A program made the translations under genes and the position numbers. Below, in pieces: positions 1 through 12,900 of a DNA stretch of 64,000 nt (positions within the stretch are counted from its first letter, which is position 1; every line of letters starts with the position of its first letter). Below the pieces are notes generated by a model, which had not been told where the DNA came from, searched no databases, and was given only the letters and a program-made list of their open reading frames with translations. The stretch covers positions 744,001-808,000 of the forward strand of contig JAHBBC010000004.1 of NCBI GenBank assembly GCA_019915015.1, in the 5' to 3' direction. This DNA comes from Auriscalpium vulgare. Its lineage: Eukaryota > Basidiomycota > Agaricomycetes > Russulales > Auriscalpiaceae.

Positions 1-1824
1 CAACTCGCTCGCTCACTCAAGATTGCAGTCGCGGCATACATCAAGCAACGCAAGAACCTTGAAGACTCCACCGCAACATTCCCAGCAGCAGTAATCATCA
101 AATGGGAAGCGATGGTGAAGGAATGGGATGCGGACAGCACCAAACCGAACCCGTATGACGAGCCCGTGAGCTGTACGTGTCCATGCGGTCCTGCACGCAT
201 CCCCGTCTGATGAATCTTTCCTCACAGCGACAACTCTTGCTGATGTACGACTTGATCTTGCACGCCAAGAGGCCAACGACATGGCGCGGAATCGCTCACT
301 ATCCGTCCACGAGATCTCGACAAGCGCCTTCCTGTCAACTGGCTTTGACCTTCAAGATCAGCAGTGAGTCTTTCATTTTGGCCATATACTCTTGCATATA
401 TTGATACTTCTACAGGCGAGCTCTTCGTGCAAAAGCGTTGTCAGAAGAATCAAAGACCGCTGCCGGCAAAGTTGCACTGCAGAACAAGCGCAATTCCTTG
501 CGGCACAGGCTTTCGGCATGGCGTGCGGTCCAGCTCGTCTACATGCCGGTCGTAGCGGTCTTGCGTGCCAAGGCCGAGCAAGCTGCAATCGAGAAGGCCG
601 CACCTGATATCCCCCCGTGTACGGCAGTTGAAGACGAGCAGCTCTGGCTGCCGTCTGAGGTTCCGCGTGAGCTTTGGTCAGCGGGTCTCACCCTCGGCGT
701 CATCAGCAAGGCCATCCGTTTGCGACAAGCGCAAGCCGAAGATGCACTACACGAAGTCAGGCGTCATTTGCGCGTGCGCATGGGGCTGATCCACTACAAG
801 CATATCCACGTCGACGGTCCTGGCCAGAAATCAAACACTCGTGCTCGCGAAAGCGTCAAACGGTTGAACGACAAACTACGCATGCATGTCTCGCGTTATC
901 GAGGCGCGCACGGTGCCTTGGAGGTCCTTGATCCAGATGGTGCATGGACGACACATCTCCGTAAGCTCCGCGAAGAAGATATCCGTGCACCCAAGGGCGA
1001 TGTGGAGGACAGTGATCAAGCACTTCGAGGCACACGACATCGCAGGCTCCAAGACTCACGTCTGCATCTTGGCGAAGGTCATCGCGAGATGCCGTGGATC
1101 TGGAGAGTTCTGAAGCACGACGCCCGCGATCTCCCAGGTGGTGCTAATCCAGCATCTCAAGAAGAAGTCCACGAGAGTACGTCGAATATCATCTGTAATA
1201 TGCATGCATTTTCTAAGCTGGCGGATTGTATCAGGTTTACGTGTTGAGTGGATGAAGTGCCGCGCGCGCGTGCGCCGATGGGCGGAGGAAATAACACTCC
1301 TTCAAGTGGAGATGCATCGTACAGTCCGCTTCCTGCTCTGGAAGTCGGACTGGTGGTGGGGCCGCGCTGAACTACGGACCGGTGCACCAACGGACATCCT
1401 CCAAGGCTTGGCCGCCTACGCCGCCAGACAAGCATGCATCTACTCAAGCTTTGCCAACACCTTTCGCTTGCGATGGACTCGAGCACTTGCAGTGCATGGC
1501 CTGTCTATTCCGTGGCCTTCACCGTCGTCCAGTCACTCCGACCTCCCCATCTACTTTGACATGTCGCCGGGTGAGGTAATCAACACGGATGATGTGATGG
1601 ACGTGGACATCAACGAGGATGTCGGCCCCACCGGAGATGGAGGCACTGCCAGCCCACCGGTGGGCTCTTCCCTTGACGTAGCACCAGGCGACTCCCTCAA
1701 TGACACTTTCGATGCCGACGCTGCCCTCAATGACGACGCCCGAACGGTGGAATTGTCGGATTCGGAGGAGTCTGATGGGGAGATTATGCCGGAAGACGAG
1801 GACGAGGACCCACGCCTGCTTTGA
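1..1824 (+). CDS. KDZ-type transposase, 3' portion (5' part lies outside the window)
   Basis: KDZ (Kyakuja-Dileera-Zisupton) transposases are RNase H-fold cut-and-paste enzymes of basidiomycetes; this is the C-terminal part. Exons that keep phase are 1-172, 228-363, 416-1176 and 1235-1824, with introns of 52-58 nt beginning GTACGT or GTGAGT. Seen in the translation: an opening stretch with NPYDEP, then TTLADVRL and a QRALR segment, a LWLPSEV block, a RQAQAEDALHEVRRHLRVR helix, PWIWR, then LRVEWMKCRARVRRWAEE and a QGLAAYAARQA segment. All are in the order I associate with the family's C-terminal half. The tail after about position 1560 is acidic and low complexity (DEDEDP). The catalytic core lies off the left edge, so activity cannot be judged. 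No stop or frameshift was found in this part. Family assignment is by recognition of conserved blocks, not by a search. Confidence 0.85.
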
Positions 1825-2399
1825 GATGCTCAGCGTTGCGGTGGATGGTGGCCAGTGACTCGGGGATCGGGGCTCATGTCAACGCATTCGTACTTATCGT
1901 TGTTTTCTGTGTCTGTAGTGAAATATTAGATTGTTGTAGTTCATCAGTACTTTAAGTAGAAAGCCTCAAGTAATTTGAGCCCTACACTCGAGGACATAGG
2001 TGAAATTGTCATGAGGTGAACTTGAAGTGAAGAGCTGTCAAGGTGAAGTGAAAAGCTGCCGACTTAAGCATTATGTGGGCCCCGTAGTGATCATGGTGTC
2101 AGTCCGCAGTGGAATACAGCACAACCAGGGCTTGAAGTAAAATAACACCTGCTGTACAAGGCCGCAAAATACATTGATTCCTGCTGTACAGGGCCCAAAG
2201 TATTTTATTATATGCAGTAGGGCAGGTTCAATAGGCCCGCAAGTGATTTGAGCATCATCTAGTGTATTTCTAGTGAAATGCAGCACAATCAGGGCTCGAT
2301 GTAAAATATTGCCTGCTGTACAGAGCCCTGAAGTAATTCATTGCCTGCTGTAGGCCGTACACTGGGCCCCAAAGTAATCTATTAGATACAGTGCGGCAA
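1825..2399. repeat. Non-coding 3' flank of the KDZ gene grading into degenerate minisatellite monomers
   Basis: No gene is supported. From about 2095 the sequence holds decayed monomers of the 72-bp repeat that follows. Recognisable pieces such as CTGCTGTACA, GGGCCC, AAGTAATTTATT and GCAAGTGATTT recur with indels. The gradient from decayed (left) to near-perfect (right) copies suggests that recent homogenisation is confined to the right part. Confidence 0.6.
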
Positions 2400-2924
2400 A
2401 TTACTACGCCTGCAAGTGATTTCTACACTGTAACAGGGCCCCGGAGTAATTTATTCCATGCAGTGCAGCGAATTACTACGCCTGAAAGTGATTTCTACGC
2501 TGTAACAGGGCCCCAGAGTAATTTATTACATGCAGCGCAGCAAATTACTACGCCTGCTAGTGATTTCTACACTGTAACAGGGCCCCGGAGTAATTTATTC
2601 CATGCAGTGCAGCGAATTACTACGCCTGCAAGTGATTTCTACGCTGTAACAGGGCCCCAGAGTAATTTATTCCATGCAGCGCAGCGAATTACTACACCTG
2701 CAAGTGATTTCTACGCTGTAACAGGGCCCCAGAGTAATTTATTACATGCAGTGCAGCAAATTACAACACCTGCAAGTGATTTCTACACTGTAACAGGGCC
2801 CCGGAGTAATTTATTCTATGCAGTGCAGCGAATTACTACGCCTGCAAGTGATTTCTACACTGTAACAGGGCCCCGGAGTAATTTATTCCATGCAGCGCAG
2901 CGAATTACTACACCTGCAAGTGAG
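2400..2924. repeat. 72-bp minisatellite, seven full copies plus a partial eighth
   Basis: Full copies start at 2400, 2472, 2544, 2616, 2688, 2760 and 2832, and a partial copy at 2904 stops after 21 bp. Copies differ by a few substitutions only, and two alternating subtypes are visible (CCCCGG versus CCCCAG in the middle). Because 72 is a multiple of three and no frame-0 stop occurs, the array gives a 195-codon open frame with a 24-residue repeat. It has no credible start or neighbouring exon, so I treat it as non-coding. It lies directly upstream of the truncated Plavaka gene, where a 5' exon would be expected, and could be a subterminal repeat array of that element; this is inference. Confidence 0.85.
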
Positions 2925-5195
2925 AAAGTGATTTGTATGCTGTTGAGTAGATTGATAGTGAAATCTACATGCATCTAAGCACTTTACTAGGCAATTACAC
3001 AAAGCACTACCCATTTCCCTACTATTATAGGACTTAGTACTACTACAAAGCTCCCCACAGTTGCCCCTGCGCCTTCAGATCGCGTTCCGGAAGGCCCAGC
3101 AATCCAAGCGGAGGCAACATTTGGTCTCTACGATGGAGATGAAGACGACAATGAAGACGACGCCGAGTTATTTGTGGACGCCCTGGGGGTGCTTCCCGGC
3201 GACGCCGACGAGGGCCCACTCGCCGATGAGCCCATGCCCTATCATTTCCAGACGGCAGAGCAAATCTACACGACGTCGGAATTCACCCTTCCCTTCCCTC
3301 CACCTCGAGAGCCACCTGCTAACGTCTACGCTGCATCACACCCCCTGTGGTTTATCCGGCAAATCCTTGTGCTTGTTGTCGCTCTCAACTCAAAGTTCAA
3401 TCTCCCATTTCGTGCCTGCGCCCTCCTCCTCTTTGCCTTGCGGACCATATTCACCGCCCTCGGGCTCCTTCAAGCAGAAGACCCGATGCCCATCACGCTT
3501 CCCACCACGTTGAAAAGACTCGGCCTTGAAGACCGGTTTCATATCCTCGTAGGATGCGTAAAGTGCTGTCGAATCCACGAGCCGGACGTCCCACCTACAG
3601 AGAAGTGCAGCAAATGCCACGCCAAGCTCTTCAACCGACCGAGGCCGACCGCACCCGTCGAGCCGAACCAGGCAAAACCGCCGCCACCGCCGAAGGCAAC
3701 GCCGAAGCGTGCCATTCCATACATGTCACTCAGAACGCTCATAGAAGGCGTCCTCGCGCGCCCGGGTCTTGAAGAGGCCCTCGAGCGGTACAAGACGCGC
3801 GACCGGCGCCCTGGAGACCTCAAGGACATCATGGACGGGAATATTTGGAAGCTACTGAAGGGGCCCGATGGCAAGCCTTTCTTCTCAGTCACGGAGGACG
3901 AGTCGGGCGAGCTTCGCATCGGTGTAACTCTCGGTTTCGACTGGTAAGTCTTTCGATTCAACTCCATTGATGGCTTTCGCTCACGTACTCTAGGTTCTCG
4001 TGCGTTCGGAGCCCGTTCGCACCAAGTCATTCCGCTGGGGTATTCTCCTTTGGTCTCGCAAACCTGCCCCCCGCCCTTCGGTTGGTCGCTGTATCCTGTG
4101 CTCTTTGGGACTGCTAAACCCAAGCTGTCTAGGTACCGCCTGGAAAATTTCCTCGTGTCGATGTTGACGATAGGCCCTGACGAGCTGAATGGCGAAGATC
4201 TCCAACACTACAACGCGCTCATCGTCGATGAGTTGCGGGACCTTTTCACCAACGGCTTCGTGGCAAAAACTCCTCTCCACCCTGAAGGTGGGTGTCTTAT
4301 TTCACAGCTTTATCCCTGCTCACCCGCGCACAGGCAGGATCGTACGGGTGGCGCTCCTCGCCATCATCTGTGACCACCCGGCTATGTGCAAGATGTCTGG
4401 CTTGGCAGACAAGGGCCACAAAGAGGATCCATGCCCGAAATGCAAAGCCTCCCTCCAAGAGTTCTTTACCGACGACATCTTATCCGGAGGTTCGTCCCAT
4501 GGCGCGCTAGCCGCCGACTTTGCTGACAGTTTCTTTCAGTATTTACCCTTCGCACAGGAGAAGAGCACAAGCGCTTGGCAGACGAATGGCTCTCCCTCCC
4601 TACATCACGGGAACGCGACGAGCACTTCTCCAAGAACGGCGTTCGATGGACGGAGTTCGCGCGCCTCGAATACTTCGACCCGGTCCGAATGACGATAATA
4701 GATCCGATGCACAACCTGCTGCTAGGTACGTCACGTGTTCGTTTGTCTGCTATAGTCTGACATGAGTTCCAGGCCTTGTCAAAAACCAGTGGTTCAGCTG
4801 CTGGATTCAAAAGGGTGCCCTGCGAGGAACGACCGAGAGTGGCGTGGCCCGCGAGCTCGCACCGCTGCATGACATGCTCCGCGAGGTAAGACCCGCCGTC
4901 TGCTTTGCAACGGTTATACTTACTGTTCTTCCAGCTTGAGGTGCCATCATGGGTGGGCAGGGTCCCAACGATGGTCGGATTGCCCTCGGGCGGCTCACTC
5001 AGCGCTGACGAATACAAGATGCTCGTCACAACCGTGGTGCCTATGTTTGTAAGTCTATCACATCCTTCAACCTGTTGTCACACTCATGTCGCCAACCAGC
5101 TGCCGTTAATATGGGACGAGTACACCCCAGACGCGACGAAGGAGTATGACCAAGCCCTCAAGAAGCTCAAGCAAGAACGCAAGAAGGCAGAGAAT

Positions 5196-5348
5196 GCCGC
5201 GGCAGCAGCAGAAGCGGCGGCAGCGGCAACGGCGGCAGCAGCAGCAGAAGCGGCAGCAGCGGCAGCGGCGGCAGCGGCGGCAGCGGCGGCAGCGGCGGCA
5301 GCGGCGGCAGCAGCGGCAGCGGCAGCAGCAGCAGCAGAAGCGGCAGCT
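5196..5348 (+). repeat. In-frame GCN trinucleotide tract encoding polyalanine
   Basis: About 50 consecutive codons are nearly all alanine (GCG/GCA/GCC), broken by a few GAA and one ACG codon, inside exon 8 of the Plavaka transposase. The run lies between a Lys/Glu-rich helix and a Pro/Thr/Ala-rich linker, so it is probably a disordered spacer rather than part of the catalytic fold. Confidence 0.9.
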
Positions 5349-6096
5349 GGCCCATCCATCTCCCCGTCGACCTCTACCACCGAAGCTACCACCGAAGCTG
5401 GCCCATCTGCGCCACCTGCTGTGCCCCCTCTTGCAGCCGCCCCGTCGAATATCCCACCCACCACCCAGCCGGCGGAGGCGCAGGCCGCAGTTCCTGCACC
5501 TGGCAAGGCAAAGCAGAAATCCAAAGGCAAGAAGGGGAAGGCAAAGGCGACAAACGACGACGAGCCACAGCGTCGTATCCATCCAGAGCAAACTAGGCTC
5601 TCGCTGCTTCTGGCAACAGCGATGAAGCTAATCCTTGCCTACACTTCAAACGATGAAAAACTGGAAAGAGGCCGTGAGGTATTGACCGAATACCTGTTAC
5701 TGTACAAGGAGGTAACGTTGGACCACCACACCCGTTGCTCATCTGCTCATGTATTCTTCAGATATACGGAGTTGAAGACATGAAGCCGAACCACCATTTC
5801 GCAGGACACATGTTCGATCAAATTCGTGACTACGGCCCAGTCCCCTCTTTCTGGGCATTCGCCGGCGAGCGTCTGAACAAGGTGCTCAAGAGCTTCAACC
5901 TGAACAACTGGGGCGATGGACAGCTCGAGATTACCATGATGCGAGCATTCCATCGCGGTCGCAACCTGGACGACATCGTGCGTACCTCCCTACCTTCTTC
6001 AAATTCACTGGTAATAATTTACACAGGTCGCCGACATCATCCGCAACGAGCACACATCCGACGCAGAGAAGGCGATTTCGAAGCGCATTCAGGCGG

Positions 6097-6101
6097 ACAA
6101 G
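6097..6101. repeat. Target-site duplication ACAAG, left copy
   Basis: ACAAG directly precedes the 5' LTR at 6102, and the same five bases follow the 3' LTR at 44493-44497. Five-bp duplications are typical of Ty3/gypsy integrases. Counting the five bases once makes the Plavaka exon continuous across the junction. Confidence 0.9.
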
Positions 6102-6717
6102 TGTGACGGGAGAAAGAGGCCCAGAGGTAACGCGGGCAGAAGGTCATTAGTCTCGACGCAGGACGCTATTAGATTACGGTATGATAGATTAGATTAAGTC
6201 GGAGTTTGAAGATGACTGTAAGTATATAAGTCGTGTACTGACAGCATCGTGCATCATCAATACAACGTGTTTCTTTTTTTCTTTTTCCTCTCCTCGTCTC
6301 ATCGTCTCCTATTTTCTCTCTTCAAGTCTCCTACAAGTAAGGTAGTTGCTAGACGACTACGAGAACCGACGACGCGACGACGCGACAAGTCACGAGCGCG
6401 TGAAGCTTCTTGAGCGCCATCAGTGCGCCCACAGAACCACACACGCGCGACACACTTGGGCCGCCGGCGCCTCGCCCAACTCTCTCTCGAGCCAGTCACC
6501 AGGAGGAAGCCTCCTAACGACTGAGCTCCCGCTCGGGCCTTGCGCCTACGGGCGTGATCATCTCTCCTTGCCCTCCACTCCTTCCGTGCTACGGAGGAGG
6601 TCTGTCAACACGGGGAAGCCCCGTACCGACAGGACGACACACCTTTGGTTCCTTCCTGGGCTCGTCTCTCGCCCGTCCTACTCCGAATCTCGAGACTCGC
6701 CTGCTAGAGGCGTCTCA
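6102..6717 (+). repeat. 5' LTR of the chromovirus
   Basis: 616 bp, TG...CA bounded. A TATA-like TATATAAG lies at 6223-6230 with a plausible transcription start about 30 bp downstream. Compared with the 3' LTR I find two substitutions (in GACACACTT and CTCGCCC) and one 11-bp indel near 6655-6667, so the insertion is recent. Confidence 0.93.
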
Positions 6718-6721
6718 AAGG

Positions 6722-6739
6722 TGGACACATCCGGAAATT
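6722..6739 (+). other. Candidate primer-binding site of the chromovirus
   Basis: TGGACACATCCGG starts four bases after the 5' LTR, the usual distance, and begins with TGG, which would pair with a tRNA CCA end. The reverse complement continues into a stretch resembling a T-stem. The tRNA could not be identified by eye. Confidence 0.4.
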
Positions 6740-6794
6740 CGTAGGACACGAAGACCGGTCCTGAGGAACTTTCTTTGCAGTTGGGTGCAGCAGT

Positions 6795-6905
6795 ATGCCG
6801 CCGCCCAGCCCGAGTCATTTACAGACTCCCTCCAGAGCTGCTACTTTGGACTTGCTGGGAGTGGGCCGACGCAGGGCACGGCAGTACGATTCCTGTTTGG
6901 TGTAA
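6795..6905 (+). pseudogene. Possible gag start codon region stranded left of the nested insertion
   Basis: The large polyprotein frame at 32740 has no nearby ATG. Here an ATG at 6795 opens a 36-codon frame starting MPPPSPSHLQTPSRAA, a style typical of gag N-termini, ending at TAA where the AT-rich inserted DNA begins. I infer that this is the beginning of gag, separated from the rest by the ~26-kb insertion. It could equally be chance open frame in the leader. Confidence 0.35.
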
Positions 6906-6928
6906 AGTATTGCTAATCTGATTTGTTT

Positions 6929-9900
6929 TTAGAAAATATTTGAATATATAAGTACACTTGCCTTTCTACCCCTGACATTGTAGATGTCTTGGATTGTGGT
7001 CAATCTGCCCTCATCAATACAGTTTCTTCCTGTTGCTATTCCATCATGGTATGACAGGCCTCCATTGTCAGAAACAATACGAGAAGTAAAATGAGCATCT
7101 CCATAATATACAATGCCTTTGAGTTTGTATATTAGTCTGCCTTGCCCTTCTCCAATGGACAATGATTGTTTAATTTTCAAGTGTGCTACATGCTGAGGCA
7201 GAATTATTACCAGAAATGGGGGTACAACATTGTCAAAAGAGACAAGTCGTGTTAAATATCCATTGCATGTTTGACATTTGCGTGTGCTTTTTGTGGACAA
7301 TTTTTTCTTGAGTTCTGTGGCCACTGTCTGAGGGACATCATTGTACAGTCTCCAAGAAGGTACATTGACATGATTATCTGAAACCATAGTATTGCACTGC
7401 GGACACTGTGTCTTCACTGAGAATAGGAAATGATCACTTTTAAATATCTCTTCACACAGACTGTAAATATCTGTACCTGTTCGACCATCCATAGGAAAGG
7501 ACTGTGGATTGGAGGTGTGTAACATGTGCTGTATTTTATCCCTTGTAGTTTCTAACTGAGACAGAACATGTGTAGGGTTATTAAGTAAAGCCCAATCCTG
7601 TGTTAGGACATCAAATATTTCGTTCATAGAATTTACTTTCATTGCCCAAGTGTCCTTATGAGAGCTGTACATGTGGAACAGTATGGTCAGGACACTGTCA
7701 TATGCACAACTCCATGTATTCCCATTCCAGATCAACCCGCTTTTGTTTCTCTGAGTAGAGTCATGGTTTCCTACAGTTCGCCTCTTTTTTGCTATGCGTG
7801 TTGGCCCATGATCTGTATTTACAGTTGTGAGAGTTGATGCTCCAGGGGCAGGAGCAAACATTGAATTACTGTTGTCTTGTTGCAACACATCAAGTTTTCT
7901 CTTCCTTGATTTTTGCTGTTCAGTACTGGATTTCTCTGTTTCCTTGATAGTTGAGACTTTTCTCCAAGCTGTGTCATCTTCTGTTGAGGGAACAACCATA
8001 GGTGCTGACTGTGACCATCTTATTGAGGGATGAACCTTGTCAGGCACTGTCCCTGCCCCTTTCCATGCTTGATACTGCTTGATTAGACTTGATCGAGTTG
8101 TAGCATTGATGTGTCCAGGAAGTTCACCAATGAACCGCAGTCTTGTAATTTCATCTAGTATTTCCAGCTCGCGGAATTCTTGCCTAAGGTATCCAGATAA
8201 GCCTCCTGTGATTTTTGTTACATCACACATCTGCAGTATAATTGTGCCATTAAGACTGGAACCTCGAGAAAGACATGTATATACAGAGTGGTGAGTCCTG
8301 CAGTTTTTCAGATCTACCACATTGTAAGGTCGTGTGCGTCCTTGGGACCCATAGTCTGTCATTGCAAAGTTAGGGAGTATGGGCACTTGCTCCCGTGTGA
8401 CATGTACCATGCTATCATTCGCCATTTTACACTGCACAGGCAGACATTGTTTAGATATTGGGACAACATTCACAGGCAGACCTTCAAGTTGTACCACAGA
8501 GGGTGGTTTTGTGAGCTTAACAAAAACTGTGTCTAATGTGCTTTTATTATTATTATGCAGGACTGCTTTCCATCCTACAACTGTCCCCTCTGCGCCATTT
8601 GTAACACATACTTCAGTTGCCTCATTTCTCTTAATTAGTATTGGCATTCCACGGCAAAGCTTTAGAGTACCTGGGATATTCATAGATGCTGCATGTGGCA
8701 ACTGCCTTAATTTGTCTTGCAGAGGTTCTGGCAAAATGTCAGATGTTCTGCGAGGGTCAGTAGAGTTCCTTTGCCTTTGTTTAGATACTGTCTGTGATTT
8801 CCACTTGTCAACAGATACAAAGGTAGTCAATGACTGGTTTGTATCTTGTGCAAATTTTGTACACCCGAGGGTGTTTATTTGATCTCTTTGGGAATTCAGA
8901 GCTGTGATGATTGAAACATGCCGGAAGTTAGGATGTGAGATATCTACCTTTGGGTTTTGTGGACCTGGTATTCTAGACTTTAGTAATGAGATATCATCAG
9001 CAGTGCATGACTTGTAACGCATATTCTCCAATGCGAGGCGAAATTGTGCGTCTTCTTCTGACATTGTGTTTTGCCTCATATTCTGTCTGAGCAAAACAAC
9101 CACTGTGCTTTGATGCCACAGTGCCTTGCCCATTGTGTGACGTTGGTCACGTAAGCTGTTTGTTGTGCTAAGCACTGTTCCAACTTTGTGACTGAACAAA
9201 GCTGGTCCTTTGGCACTGATTGGTGGTAATTGGGCAAAGTCCCCAGCAAATATCATATTTTTGCCTCCAAAGGCCTCCTCTTCAACTTGCAAGGCTGTGC
9301 TCATTTGAGCACTGATGTTGTATAGATCACCGCAATCCACCATAGATATTTCATCTAGAAATACATACTTGACATGACGAAGACGATCTTTGATGGCAGT
9401 CATTGTCCCAGCAGAATTGCTTACCCCACTGCCAGGTGTCTCCCCTCCTCCTCTAAAGCCCAGCACAGAGTGGTAGGTAGATCCAGATACAAGTGCTGCG
9501 GCAGAACCAGTTGGGGCTACAATCAAGAACAAATATGATTGGCCTCGCTTTTCAAATAATGAGATTAGTGCTTTAATAACCTGGGACTTTCCTGTGCCTG
9601 CCATCCCCCCAATATGCATTTTTAACTGAGATGCGTTCCCATCAACAGAGTGGTTTGCAATGATTGTGAAGGCACGTTCTTGCTCTTCATTAAGTGTAAA
9701 TTCAAGGCAAGTGGCTGTAATGAGATCTTTGTCCTTTTTCTGTTGAGGTAAAAACTCTTTGAACAGGTACTCATAGTCAACAACTTTGACCGTGTTAGCT
9801 GCTGCACTGTGGAACTTGAAATTTCCCTGCTGTTTATCTGATTCAGGTCCAGTCATTTCCTTCGTTACATCATCCTGCTTTTTATTCAGAACATCTGCCC

Positions 9901-12900
9901 TTTTATCAGCCAATAGTGTCTTCCAAGCAGATGACTCTTTCTCACCTCCATTGATAAAATCAGGCAGAAGGTCATCTGCTGGTATGAGATCTGATTTTTT
10001 CATCCATCCACTAGCTTCCATCAAATTTTCAATCTGTACCATTTGAGCCATTTTATTGGCTGTTTGAGGACCAATGTCATCCCATTCTGTCTCAAGATGA
10101 GCTATAAGGTCTGGTACCCCTAAGGCAAGATCTTCACTATGTTGAACATCAAGTTCATCAGTGTACCTTCCAAAGATTGGATGACCTTCCTTTTCTAATA
10201 GTTCTTTTCTTCTCTGAGCTGCAAAGTCATGCCGAGCATCATTGCACTCATATTTTATATTGCAGAAATTCATTATCTGTTTTTGTCGAGGTGTGAAGTC
10301 ATAAGAGTTGAATGCATCAGACCATGATTGTTCGAGTGTCTTTATATCAGCACCAGATCGCCAAGGATGGAAGAGCCCCAACATTGTCAGCTGATAATTC
10401 TCTTCATTCCCATGATTTTTTCTTGGCAATACACCACCCACAAAGCATGGGACACGCGCCTTGGCCTCTGAGTATACCTTGATGGTGTGAGTTTTTACCT
10501 GAGGGTGATCTTCCAAAAATCTGTATATGGTTGTGTCCCTTTTCCCCCTTTTATTCTTCTTTTTATCATAGTCATCATCTAGATCACTGTCTGTCTCAAA
10601 AACATAGTCTGCATCGTCACTGTCTATCTCAATGCTCTCACTATCTAGATCATCCTCACTGTCCTCAGCATCACTATCATCAGCTTTGTGTGCCATACTA
10701 TTGGTGTGTCTTTTAGGACTTCCTACCAAAGTGTCACCACTGATTGAGCTGCATTCATCATCTTCCTGAATGTCCATATGCTCATTGTCATTGAGGCCCT
10801 CCTCGAGCTGTCTTACATCAAGCATTGTGATGTCCCCATCTAATTGAGTACTTTCAGAAACAGCCTGAGACTGTGGTTGGACTGCTGCAATGACTGTCTT
10901 TTCTCTGCTCATCTTGTTGGTCTTTTTTTGTGCTGCACTTATTTTGACTTTGTGTACTCTCGAAATCCAGTCATGCAAAGGCCAATTTTCAAACTCTTTT
11001 GGTCTATAGATATAATCTAGTACTGGCGACAGAGCAACTACATTGCCCTCAACAGAATTTAACACAACACGCTCCTCTTTCGGCTCATCAGAATCAACAA
11101 AGGACCAGAATTTCTTGATTTCATTGATATATGACTTCCAGTAGAATGTCTTAAACTTAAACATTGTGTAGTGATCAGGATGTCCTAAGATGTACAGGGC
11201 AGACATGGGCGCACCAAGCTCTTGCTTTACAGTCAAGGCATTGACAATTTTTACAATAATCCGCCTGGCCTTTTCAATTTTAGTAGCATCTCCATTGATA
11301 AATTCTGAGTTTCTGTTGAATATTGTCTTTATGGCCTCTAACATTGTGCTGGTCCGCAATGGTGTTTTTGTAATATAGTCCGTGATATAAGCAATACTTG
11401 ACTTGATTGCTGTGCCAGAAAGAAGACTAGTAATATCTGTATTACATCGCATCACATATGAGACTAATGGGGTCACCGTATTGAGCCATGCTTCTCCTTG
11501 TTTTATTTGTAACAGACCATTTTCTGAGTCGATCGTTGTTTGTGCATGGACCTCACGAGGAAATCTTGACTTGCATGAAGGATGACGGCGATTTTTACAG
11601 CCAGAATGACATGTATGTCTATTGGAACGAAATAATATTTCGTTGACTGTATCCTTGAAAGAAGCCCACCATGATTTAGAAGTGGAACAAGAAGAACACT
11701 GTGTTGCCTTTTCCATATCAACATGTTTTTTGCAAGGGGTAGGCGCGGTCTCAGGTAAAGTCATAGTGGGGTCAACACGTGAGGGATCATTTGCAGTCTT
11801 CTTGTCCATCTTGTCAACAACTTCTTGCATAGTTTCATCTACAAATTCTCCTTGGTGAGTAGCCTCCAGATACTCAACCAGAGCTTTTTGAAATGCAGAG
11901 TCATTGGCGATGATTCTATCTTTGATTTCCTGTGGTGTAAGTGCATTCCTTATCCACAATAGCATATGCAAATGAAGTGTCAGACGCCCTTGCTGTTCTA
12001 CAGTGCCATAGTAACCAGATGTATTCCCATATAGACCTGGCTGAGTGGAACCCACCCCTAGGACATGTTTGAGAAAGAGCTCTACCATGAATTTGAAAAA
12101 TCGTGCACCTGCAATAGGGTTATTTGCAATCAGCCTGTACCTTTCACTTTGTGTAAGAACCTTTGGATAGATATGGACATCATCATCAGCAAAGTATAGA
12201 GCAATAGGATGTTTAATATCTGTAGGAGAAAAGGTAATAAACCAGGAAGGAGCACCAAGCCACATAATCAAAGACCATATCTCATTACGCATGAATTTCT
12301 TGTTTGTTGCAGAACCCTGCACATGGTGTGCCACATGATCCAGATCATTGATCATCTGATAGATTTGTTTTTCCTCGTCTGTCTGTGGTTTATATCTGTC
12401 ATCATCCTCAAGTCGCGCAATCAAAGACTCTAACGAATCAGAATTAACAGCCATTATCCTGTCTGCTACCTGCGAGAAGCTTGCACGAGCAGCCAGTAGA
12501 TAACCTCCTGTTGAGCTGTTTGCAATTTGACTGTGATTCAATGCTATCAAGGGGAATAGGGGTTCTAGTTGAAAACGCTTGTCATAATACATGAGCAGAG
12601 CTCGTTTTCGTGCTACATCACTGACTACTTTCTCGCCATTTGTATTTCCCAATCCACCTAGGCCATAGGGGAAGAGCCACGGAAATGCAGAAGGATACAA
12701 TTTAGGGTTCCCAAAGATTGACTCTGGCGCTTCAGCATGGCCGATACCTAGAACTTTGCCCCCTTCCTTGAGATATTTCATAGCGAGCATTTTTCTCTGT
12801 GCACCTGATTTGCTATCCAATTGTTCTCCCGTCAAAGTATGAATGACAAATGGACATTCACCTTCATGAGTACCTTCATCTTCATCATTTTTATTTACCG

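Larger units (their letters stand above)
3061..6101 (+). pseudogene. Plavaka/Tnp2-like (CACTA-related) transposase, 5' segment, split by an LTR retrotransposon
   Basis: DDE-type DNA transposase of the fungal Plavaka/Tnp2 group. Exons by phase and GT-AG signals: 3061-3943, 3994-4080, 4133-4287, 4334-4489, 4540-4725, 4773-4885, 4935-5048, 5100-5711, 5762-5977 and 6027-6101. Family hallmarks appear in order: LRIGVTLGFDWF, a NLPP block, RYRLENF, C-x2-C motifs, NGVRWTEF followed by YFDPVRMTIIDPMHNLLLG (the most diagnostic block), and near the end FAGHMFDQIRDYGPVPSFW and ERLNKVLK. The first exon begins at a good acceptor (CCCCACAG), so the true N-terminus is missing or lies beyond the minisatellite. 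A long polyalanine insert interrupts exon 8. Reading is open up to codon AAG at 6099-6101, where the LTR begins; the remainder is at 44498-45358. Disruption by insertion is certain, and the truncated 5' end makes function unlikely. Confidence 0.87.

Noticed and set aside
2391..2978. 195-codon repeat protein encoded by the minisatellite
   Set aside because: The frame exists only because the unit is 72 bp; no ATG start, no neighbouring exons, and the decayed copies to the left are full of stops.
5084..5625. Arg/Cys- and Ala-rich open frames on other frames of the GCN tract
   Set aside because: Shadows of the trinucleotide repeat in the Plavaka exon.
6346..6744. Open frames inside the LTRs (and the matching ones at 44132-44540)
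   Set aside because: They lie within a non-coding LTR, are present in both copies by duplication, and run into unrelated flanks.
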